Shown in pieces: positions 19,792 through 27,206 of a stretch of 27,206 bases of DNA. The stretch comes from Pelargonium nanum (Eukaryota > Streptophyta > Magnoliopsida > Geraniales > Geraniaceae), in assembly GCA_036897485.1 (NCBI GenBank), contig JAYMTF010001018.1:1-27206 (forward strand), written 5' to 3'. The position numbers were made by a program, and so were the translations under genes. The notes beneath the pieces were generated by a model that saw only the letters and a program-made list of their open reading frames with translations, searched no databases and was not told the origin of the DNA. Each line of letters opens with the position of its first letter. Positions within the stretch are counted from its first letter, which is position 1.

Positions 19792-20345
19792 AACTCTTCA
19801 AACAAAATAAGAACATATTGTAGATACTGAACTCAGTGCTAATATGAAAACTAAGATATTTGTAGAAGAAATTGGTAATTAAACAGATTCCCAGAAATCT
19901 CCAAAAACCACCATATATTACCAGCATGCACTTCCTGAAAATCTGAAATAGTTTACAAGGTTGGCCAATGGCCAAAAGTATAAAGAATGGTCATGTTATG
20001 AAGGGCCAAAACACCACTTTCCTATTAGACAAATGAAAACAATAAAATAAAAAATATCCAAAATAGCTCACAGCCTTTTTTAGGACAAAAAGTCCTCCAT
20101 ACCTACTCTCTCACATGAACCATATATAGTTTTTCTGTTTCCTGCTCTGTCAGCAAACTCATCATCTCTCACACAAGGCCTAACTCAAATAAAACTCCAT
20201 ATCCAATTCAAGAACACAACAACAACAAAGACAATAATTAAAATCAAGATCAGTACTCATCCATTGAAATGGTTGTTTCATTTTATAACTTTTTGTTGCA
20301 CCTAATTTCAGCTTTCTTCAGCTGTCCTTAATTTACAATATTCAT
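19792..20345. other. Intergenic DNA and 3' flank of the RAV gene
   Basis: No gene is recognised. The RAV 3' UTR probably ends somewhere between about 20200 and 20350 on the minus strand. Confidence 0.45.
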
Positions 20346-20366
20346 CACCACCACCACCACCACCAC
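20346..20366. repeat. (CAC)n trinucleotide run in the RAV 3' UTR
   Basis: Seven CAC/CCA units, lying about 120 bases after the RAV stop codon in transcript direction, where they read as GTG/GGT units. Confidence 0.85.
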
Positions 20367-20484
20367 TTTTCCATCTCTAAACACTCCACAAGGTTACAAA
20401 ATAAAATTTAAAAAAAAAAAACAAAAAGTGAAAATGTCACAGGTGTTTTCAAGATCAGTCAGTTTATAAGCTTAAACTGTATTG

Positions 20485-21585
20485 TCACAAAGCTCCAATT
20501 ACTCTCTGTTTCTTGCTCATACAAGACTCCAACGACAACAGCTCCATCTCTCGCATCCTCTTGCTCCCATTGCACCCACTCTCCAAAACGCCACCGTTTC
20601 CACCTCCCGGTATTTTGAAAATGTTGACTCCAAATAGCCTCACCATCTGCACCGGGTGGTTCGTGTTCGTGTTCGTGTTCATGTTCGGGTTCACGGTTCT
20701 TGTTTTCCATTCAATGTAGAGCTGCTTGTCCGGTCCGGTGGACCGCTGGAAGGTGACAATGTCGCCGGCACGGAGGTTCTTCTCCTTGACGAAGCGGCTC
20801 CAGCCTTTGGTCAACACGTAACTCTGGCTGCTGTTCCAGTAGGAGTACCGGAACCGCCACACCTTCCCGGCGACGTCCTCGAAGTTGAGCAACACGCCTT
20901 TCGACGACGTCGTACTGCCGCTCTGCAGCGGGAAGTGCTTCTCCGCGTGCTGCTTCGGTATCACGAGGCGGTTGAGCTTGCCCACGTCGCTGGGCGTAAC
21001 GGCCTTCTCGAAAAGCTGCTCACGCGCCTTCATGGCGCGGAGGAGCGACGCGCCGTCCGCGTTCCTCGCGCGCTCGCTCGCGTCTGCTCCGCACGCGTTG
21101 CGCTTGCTCTGCTGGAGCTCGTCGTCGTAGGTGTGCTTCCTCAGCATGTCCACGATCTCCGCCTTGGAATGCGAGCTCAGAAACGCCGCCTCCGCCGCGT
21201 CCTCGTTTTCGGGCTTGAAGTTGGTGACGGCGTCGCGGCCGCGGAAGCGGACGGCGGCGATGTCGTAGGCCTTGGCGGCCTCGTCCTCGCCGTTGAAGGT
21301 GCCGAGCCAGACGCGCTGGTGCTTCTCGTAAATCTGCGCGCCCCACCGGCCGTTGGGCTGTGGGACCACGCCTTTGAAGCGGGACGACGGGAGCTTCCGA
21401 GACTCCGCCTCCGCCCCGCCCTCGGAGTCCACGACAACGCTGCTCGCACCGCTGCCGACACGCCGGAGAATCTTTCCCTCCGGCGCTGCCACATCGGCGG
21501 GAGCAGTAGTACTCGGAGCGGTGGAGATGGACGTTGTCGTCTCGATGGTGGAATTCATGCTCTCATCTATGCTACTTCCATCCAT
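20485..21585 (-). CDS. TEM1: RAV/TEMPRANILLO-type AP2-B3 transcription factor, 366 aa, intronless
   Basis: A single exon starts [12 protein letters not shown] and ends [11 protein letters not shown]. After a Ser/Thr-rich N-terminus comes [14 protein letters not shown], a conserved lead-in of this family. Next is an AP2 domain at about residues 69-124 ([38 protein letters not shown]), then [16 protein letters not shown], and a B3 domain at about 189-295 ([50 protein letters not shown]). The RLFGV motif at 316-320 is the B3 repression motif. Basic clusters SKRMR and SKKQR near the end may help nuclear import. AP2 plus B3 defines the RAV family, which binds CAACA and CACCTG boxes. TEM1/TEM2 members repress FT and gibberellin genes to delay flowering. 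The Ala-rich, GC-rich coding sequence contrasts with the AT-rich flanks. An Asn-Thr repeat ([10 protein letters not shown], 301-310) sits between B3 and RLFGV. The family is certain; the choice among TEM1, TEM2 and RAV1 is tentative. Confidence 0.95.
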   Translation of the reverse strand: MDGSSIDESMNSTIETTTSISTAPSTTAPADVAAPEGKILRRVGSGASSVVVDSEGGAEAESRKLPSSRFKGVVPQPNGRWGAQIYEKHQRVWLGTFNGEDEAAKAYDIAAVRFRGRDAVTNFKPENEDAAEAAFLSSHSKAEIVDMLRKHTYDDELQQSKRNACGADASERARNADGASLLRAMKAREQLFEKAVTPSDVGKLNRLVIPKQHAEKHFPLQSGSTTSSKGVLLNFEDVAGKVWRFRYSYWNSSQSYVLTKGWSRFVKEKNLRAGDIVTFQRSTGPDKQLYIEWKTRTVNPNMNTNTNTNHPVQMVRLFGVNIFKIPGGGNGGVLESGCNGSKRMREMELLSLESCMSKKQRVIGAL

Positions 21586-21650
21586 TTTTTAGAAATCAAA
21601 TCAAGAAAGTGATGATGAAATGGTTCAAGAAATAGAGGGAAAGGATTTTT

Positions 21651-21678
21651 GTGTTGTGTTGTGTTGTGTTGTGTTGTG
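21651..21678 (-). repeat. (GTGTT)n pentanucleotide run in the RAV 5' leader
   Basis: About five and a half GTGTT units on the plus strand read as ACAACACAAC in the transcript. They lie between the putative TATA box and the start codon, 66 to 93 bases upstream of the ATG. The transcript version contains CAACA, the sequence bound by RAV AP2 domains (see findings). Confidence 0.85.
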
Positions 21679-21718
21679 GGAATGAATTTGGCTTGCCTTG
21701 GTGGAAATGTGGGGAAGG

Positions 21719-21728
21719 GTATATATAG
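21719..21728 (-). promoter_or_regulatory. Putative TATA box of the RAV gene
   Basis: CTATATATAC on the minus strand lies 134 bases upstream of the start codon, which places the likely transcription start near 21690 and gives a leader of about 105 bases. It is the only good TATA match close to the gene. Confidence 0.65.
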
Positions 21729-21729
21729 A

Positions 21730-23190
21730 AAGTTGGGCAAGTGTACACATATTTTTCTTATAAAAAAAAACATTTTGTGTAATTATAATTGTATAGAAAA
21801 CAAACATAAGTAATAAATAAATTGTGGGATGAGATATGGGGATGTGGGTGTGGTGGGTCAACCCCAAAGGATGGTGAGGAAGTAGGAAGATTCATGGTGA
21901 GAGAGAGTGTGTGTGCTTGTGGCCTGTGGGGGGTTTTTAAGTATTAACAAATAGAGTAGTGTAGTATGTAGTATATAGATATAGTAGTATATGACTAAAA
22001 ATATATATACATATACATATATAATGTGTGTGTTGTGGGCTGTGTATGGTGATTAGGGACCCACAAGAGCCAAGTTGATGGGGTTCACATGACTGTGGAC
22101 CTTGTTTTAGTGAAATCCATCCCCCCTGAACTTTGCTGCTTCTTCTGCTGACCACCAGCATGGCTCTCTCTACTCTCTTTCTTTTTTTGGATGGATTTTT
22201 TTAGAATATATTATTGTAATAAATAATAATAAAACAAGAAGAAGTATCTTATCTGGTGACTCCAACTTCATCAAAATCTGCTCTATTATTAGTTGTTGCT
22301 TCTTTTTATATGACCAATAACAAACCAGATACACATGACATTAAGGATTAGTATAGTGAGTGTGTGTGTGAAAAGGAAGGCTTGGGTTTCAAGATTTCAA
22401 CTATATAGTGAATAAAATTGATTTTAATTAGATGGATGGATGGTCATGGTTATGGTTATGGTTATGGTTATGGGAAGTGGGGTCTCTTTAAGTTTTTATT
22501 GAGGAGGCATGGATCATATGTATGAAAATTTGCTCCTCCCATAAATAGAATACTCTTAAATGGCTTGATATATATATATGGTTGGCTAATTTCTCCAACA
22601 TTGGGATTGTCTTATTGGCTATGTTCTACCACTCAACATAAAAACCAACTCCCATAATTGTTTTCCTACCAATATCTATAGTCACCTTTTCTCCCACTTG
22701 TTCCTTACCCTCTTTAGGTTAATCTTGGGTTTATCTTTTTCATGCATACACTCATTAAATTCATGCTCTTATTCATTTGGGGTCCTAATTAATGTTATTT
22801 GTTACCTAACTACAGTTGGTAAAATTGATTATCTGTTCAAATAGTGGTCAATACATCGCCTTAAATTTATTTTGATTCATGTAATTCAAAAAGAATTATT
22901 TATTACATTATAATTCGAATAATCGTAATTATTGAAATCTCTTTAGTTTTTTTTTTCATCTCTAACTCAAAATAAGTCCCGCCGTATATGTGATTAAATA
23001 TTTTTATCAACATTAAGACGATTACGTAAAACTTATGGATGTAATATCATTATCAAAATAAGCATACATGCAATTTATATTATGGTAGATCAGTTCATTA
23101 ATATAACCACATTATTTGATTGCACAATTCAAAATAAATACACAATAACCCAAATATATCCACACCACAAATAGATACAAATGTTTATTG
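21730..23190. other. Upstream region of the RAV gene, no further gene seen
   Basis: AT-rich DNA containing GT/GA-rich runs (21898-21925), AT dinucleotide tracts (about 22000-22025 and 22570) and an ATGGTT repeat at 22446-22474. It is likely promoter and intergenic sequence. No coding similarity was found. Confidence 0.5.
22446..22474. repeat. (ATGGTT)n hexanucleotide repeat
   Basis: Four perfect ATGGTT units followed by ATGGG, about 860 bases upstream of the RAV start codon. Confidence 0.85.
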
Positions 23191-23192
23191 AT

Positions 23193-23450
23193 GGTGCGTT
23201 TGGGAACAATCATTTGATTTGAAATGCTGGATTTGAATCAAATGATGTGTTTGGGAACTCCAAGAATTTAGATTTGGATTTGAGTGAAATCCAATGACAC
23301 TCAAAACATGCCTAGAACATGAAATTTCAAATAACAGCTCATACTTTTTCATTTGAAATTCAATGATTTTCCAAACATTATATTTGTATTTGAAATACAA
23401 TATTTCAAATCCAAAATTTCAAATCAAATTCATGTTCCCAAAATGCAACC
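23193..23450. mobile_element. MITE with GGTGCGTTTGGGAAC ends
   Basis: The left end GGTGCGTTTGGGAAC is matched at the right by the inverse of GGTTGCATTTTGGGAAC. The next block ATTTGATTTGAAAT is also inverted on both sides, giving TIRs of about 34 bp. The element is about 258 bp, AT-rich, and folds back further through TTTGAAAT motifs. GGTGCGTTTGG-type ends occur in PIF/Harbinger (Tourist) and hAT MITEs. The target duplication is not clear enough to decide. Confidence 0.7.
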
Positions 23451-24312
23451 TAATATTATTTTTATGAAAAATACCAAATATCTCCAATTTTTAATTGTCA
23501 CATTGAATTTGCAACATTCATAAAAATATTCAAAATAGATCAAGAAAAATAAACTTGTCTATTTTGGAATTATCTTAACTATGTCACATTCATAAATATA
23601 GAAATTGCAACGATAAGATTAAGCATACACATGTGTCATGGAACAAGAAAATTATATAGAAAGGATGGGACAACAAACCTAAAAAGAAACCAATCAATGA
23701 GGTGCCCACTAACCCTAGATACTATAAATCAAAATCTTATTAGAATCATGATCATGTGGTGCAAAATTAAAATTTGTATTGATTAACTTTAAATGGTAAA
23801 GAAACTGTTTGCACAAAACATACAAGAAACATGAATGATGTTGTACGGACAAGTCCGTGAAGGAGCCCACAAAAAAATAAAACCCTAAACCTAAACCGAG
23901 CTCTCTCAATTAGCTGTGGTATTTGTATGTTAAAAATTACAACTTGTTTCTATTTTATTTTATTTTGTAATTTCTAATAATTACATGGCATGATACTTAT
24001 ATTTGTTGGATAAATCGATCGTTCACTTTCTCACCCATTTTAAAATTATTGGACAATTGTATATTTGTATTGATCATATGGTACATTAATGCAAGGACAA
24101 AGACCAATAACAATAATGATAGCAAAAATACTTATATATTTTACTAAAATAAGAAAGCAAAAAGGTTGGATGTTTTTGGGAAAAAAATTATGTACGGTAA
24201 TGATAGTAAAATAAAATAAAATAAAAAGTAGAAAAGATATGGGAAAAGTAGTGGTAGGAGCAAAAATGTGTAATTCCATACAGCTGGGACTGGAACTGGG
24301 TTGGCTATGTGT
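23451..24312. other. AT-rich intergenic DNA, no gene recognised
   Basis: Contains two short pentanucleotide tracts, TATTTTATTTTATTTT near 23950 and AAAATAAAATAAAATAAAA near 24209, which are complementary to each other. Nothing else stands out. Confidence 0.45.
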
Positions 24313-24357
24313 GTGAGTACGTGTGAATATAGTGTATGTTGGCTGTCACGTACTCAC
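24313..24357. repeat. 11-bp perfect inverted repeat with ACGT core
   Basis: GTGAGTACGTG (24313-24323) and CACGTACTCAC (24347-24357) are perfect inverse copies separated by 23 bases. Each arm contains TACGTG/CACGTA, an ACGT core of the kind bound by bZIP factors. It could be a regulatory site pair or a stem-loop. There is no gene nearby to attach it to. Confidence 0.7.
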
Positions 24358-24699
24358 GCGGAGAGTGAAGCAATTATGTGCCCATTTTGATGGAGACATG
24401 AATCAATCTTTATCCACTTCTCACTTCTTTTTCTCTTCATCTATAACCTTGTTCTAGATTTAGGTCAATCCCACCATACCACTACCTCATTAAACCCAAT
24501 TTTGGTTGTCCAACATAAGTAAAAATTTTGTAGAGATAGTTGAAATGAGATAAAATATTTGTATTATTTTGTTTGGTAAACTAATGTCTGAAAGGAGGTT
24601 CAAAATGAATTCTGAAAAATTTAATTGTTTGGTAATATTGTTCGAAAATAATGGTATAATTATGAGTTTACTAAACTTTTGTTAGGTACACAAGTTAAG

Positions 24700-25830
24700 T
24701 ATAAAATTCTAACATAATAAAATTATGTTATATGCAAATTGGTCGACCTAATCGTCACATATGGGTATGTCGACTAAAGGTTGACCGTAAAACTAGAATG
24801 GTCTACCGTATAGAGTAAAAACATGTATATCTAATTATGAGGTTGACTCAGATCACTTATGGATTTACCGACTGAAGGTTGATCAACTTAAAACACAATG
24901 GTGATTGTCTCGTCGATGACGAAGTCACATTCGTACATAGTCTTGCTAACCTCTCCACAAATTAGGCAAAGCGCTCAATATTTTTCTTTTGCTTGATGTA
25001 GAAGAGTTGTATTTAAGTGGTGCTTGACCATTGTTCCATCGAAATTGAAAGGCTTGAGGAACAGTTCTCAAATCTATGTCATGTGTCGATGCATGATTGA
25101 TTGTTCGCACGTGGGGTTCGCTTTGGGGCTCACTTGCAGTTTGAGCTCAAGCTTCTCAGACGCGTTTTTGTTCGGTCGTTGACCGATTCTAAGAGTTCTC
25201 ACATGTTATTCAAGTATCGCGGGAAAGATCGAATCCCTTATAAGCCTTTATCACTTGAGGTAACATCCTAGTGTTTGAGATGAACGAAATGTCTTAATAG
25301 TGTCTTGTAAGGCAGAGACCTTGAAAATGACTTGAGGAGACAAATATGAACTCGTTTTGTCTGAGTGACGTGGCTTCCTTTAGATTCTCGGAGATAGACT
25401 AACGAGTGACTAAATGACCGAACAAATCAAAAGGATGAAAACACTTTGTTTTGTCTCGACATGTTGAATCCCGTTGCGACATGATAGTAGTTATAGTGAC
25501 AAAGTGAATCCCTGCAACCCAATCTTATCACGATGAGTGTTCTTCATCGCGATGCATGGAGCAACTCCCGATTGCGTGTGGAGATGTTTCGTGAGTGCGG
25601 GTCACTTGATCATGAGGTGAGATTTGTAGCAGCGAGTAAGTGCACTGGGAACATGTTCGTGGAGTAGGAGTTTCGTAGTTGGGAGCTTCCGGGTGCGCGT
25701 TGGGAACATGTCTGCAGAGACATGTCGTGGGAGCGGATGAGGAATTTGTGGTAGTGAGTCTTGCGATCGCGTGAGCGGATGGCGAATGTTTGGACACCAC
25801 ATGTCGTATCATTATTTGTCATATTGATTT
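24700..25830. other. Unassigned GC-richer segment
   Basis: Base composition is clearly richer in G and C than in the flanks. It contains related phrases such as GGGAACATGT (near 25647 and 25701), GAGCGGATG (near 25732 and 25775) and GGTTGACCG/GACCGATTC words (about 24780 and 25183). Frames on the minus strand at 25528-25822 overlap one another and show no domain. An old retroelement or satellite-like fragment is possible; I could not identify it. Confidence 0.35.
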
Positions 25831-27120
25831 ATGATTTTTTTTGGATATCATCATATAGAAATTCTTCATATATCTATAATTAGAGGACAAATTACGGTAG
25901 ATATTAATTTGTTGGAAGAAGAAAGAGTACAAGATAATATTGAAAACGTTTATACTTCTAATAAGACAATTGGTGACATCATATTATTTTATTTTGATGA
26001 TTATTGATATGTAACTGCAGTGGCATAAAAGTAGATATGCATGAGATCCATTAATTATTTAATCATATATATAGAGAATAGAGATTGAGATGTCACCACA
26101 GTTGCCAGGAAGAAATGAGGTCATTTGCCGAATTCTACCAATTTCATGACCATGCAATTCACCAAGACAGATCATAAACCAAATTACTTATTTTCGAATT
26201 ATAATATTGTCTACTACTTGACAAACTCTTTTCAAATTAAGGCAACATGTGCAATATAACATTCTTGGATATATATTAAATATTCGAAATCTGTATTTGG
26301 TACCATGTTCATTTTCAAAGGTGTATAATTAAATATTTTTGTCACACACTGCCAAATTTAAATGGTTGTCTTAGTCTATGAACCATTCTAGCAAAAATAA
26401 AATAATAATAGTTATTATTACTTCTATTATCTAAGAGAACCTTCCAAAACGTAAATTGAATTTGCAGTTATAAACAACTATGACTATGTGCTTCAAAAAA
26501 AATTAACTATGACTATGAATAAAATTATGATTAATAAATTTATATAATTTTGTTAATCTTATATATGTTAAATTAAATATGTTGTAAAAAAAACAAAAAA
26601 TAAAAGTTATGTTGTCAATATCTTTAAAAAAAAACTATGTTGTCAATAATAAAACTATGGGGCTAATATTTGTTTGTTTTGTTATATATATAAGACATCA
26701 ACGTGTACAATGCATTTAGTTGGGGCAGCTAATGAAAAAGAAAAGAAAACACATTTTTGGTTTTAAAGTATAAGAAAAGAGCACATGACATTATATACAA
26801 TTTGCGAGGTCCAAATCTCAACATTTTGATTGGTTATAAGAAGATTATATTTAATTCCAGGCTGTTAAAAAAAATTGATTCCTGTATTTTGATTGGTTTA
26901 CATATTACGAATTAGCTTCCACATTTAGAAAGTGGTACTATAAAAGAATCTAGAACAAGTGGGCTTGTACTACTGGTAGGACCTGTTTGGTGTTTTTTGA
27001 ATTCATGATGTGTTCCAATACGTCACCATCTATTTTCCTGCCTCCTACTCCCCAATATCATCAACTTTTTGTTGGCTCTACTTTTAATTAATTAGTTAAT
27101 ATACAGTTGGTTATTTTTTT
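25831..27120. other. AT-rich intergenic DNA, weak promoter-like motifs only
   Basis: No gene recognised. Two TTGATTGGTT (CCAAT-type) words near 26827 and 26888 and a TATAAAAG word near 26940 could form a plus-strand promoter. No reading frame follows in the remaining 260 bases, so this stays unproven. Confidence 0.35.
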
Positions 27121-27129
27121 TAGGTAAAA

Positions 27130-27206
27130 GACCCAATTTGGTCCCCGAACTTTAATGTTTTGATCCAATTTGGTCCCTAAACTTTTTTAACCAAAAATAG
27201 TCCTTG
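27130..27206. repeat. Start of a dispersed repeat, cut by the window edge
   Basis: The sequence contains AATTTGGTCCCCGAACTTT and AATTTGGTCCCTAAACTTT about 31 bases apart, followed by AAAAATAGTCC. This 'TTTGGTCCCTAAACTTT' theme is familiar from ends of plant MULE-like and other dispersed repeats, but family assignment needs the missing sequence. Confidence 0.5.

Noticed and set aside
21020..21494. Two minus-strand frames rich in Arg within the RAV gene
   Set aside because: They are other frames of the same GC-rich exon and have no domain.
20656..21612. A 318-residue open frame on the plus strand opposite the RAV gene
   Set aside because: It is the antisense shadow of a GC-rich coding region. 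The minus strand encodes clear AP2 and B3 domains, while the plus frame has only low-complexity Val/Leu/Arg-rich sequence.
25528..25822. Three overlapping minus-strand frames with His/Thr/Ser-rich products
   Set aside because: All three frames are open at once because of local base composition. No start context, splice signals or domain were found.
1..27206. CRISPR arrays, tRNA and rRNA genes, riboswitches
   Set aside because: No regularly spaced repeats, cloverleaf sequences with tRNA boxes or rRNA-like stretches were recognised in this plant nuclear DNA.

Overview
The window is nuclear DNA from a flowering plant, most likely a eudicot: AT-rich intergenic DNA, short introns with GT-AG borders, many MITEs, and three ordinary plant nuclear genes. 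I cannot name the species. A Lamiales-type asterid is only a guess.

Layout. Positions 1-7000 are a transposon graveyard. They hold the tail of a Stowaway-type MITE, a broken RNase H-like (RVT_3) fragment, and one degraded hAT transposase gene on the minus strand (about 4990 down to 724). The hAT gene has been split by two long-TIR, MULE-like elements at 2120-3098 and 3412-4587. For each insertion, removing the element plus one target-site copy rejoins the hAT reading across the junction. A further segment carrying heat-shock-element-like motifs and a strong TATA box also lies inside the hAT remnant. Two more MITEs (6386-6702 and 6716-6986) close the region.

Positions 7190-16800 hold two convergent spliced genes. 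On the plus strand is a cyclin L (arginine-rich splicing cyclin; 8 coding exons, 440 aa). On the minus strand is a plastid-type methionine aminopeptidase 1 (10 exons, 368 aa) with all five metal ligands, preceded by a cluster of TGGGCY 'site II' boxes. Their 3' ends are about 0.8 kb apart.

Positions 16800-20280 are AT-rich intergenic DNA with a degraded MITE, microsatellites and a 0.2-0.3 kb direct duplication. Positions 20485-21585 (minus strand) hold an intronless RAV/TEMPRANILLO-type AP2-B3 transcription factor of 366 aa. Its coding GC content is much higher than its surroundings, and it has a TATA box and a pentanucleotide repeat in the leader. From 21.7 kb to the end I find no gene: a MITE at 23193-23450, a G-box-like inverted repeat at 24313-24357, an unassigned GC-richer segment at about 24.7-25.8 kb, and a repeat-like sequence cut by the window edge.

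The three intact genes have unrelated jobs (RNA processing/transcription, N-terminal protein maturation in organelles, developmental transcription control), and nothing suggests they form a cluster. The most instructive signals are the nested, datable transposon insertions in the hAT gene, the triplicated 41-bp segment in the hAT dimerisation domain, the HSE plus TATA segment, the Gly-to-Arg change in a conserved MetAP motif, and the site II promoter array.
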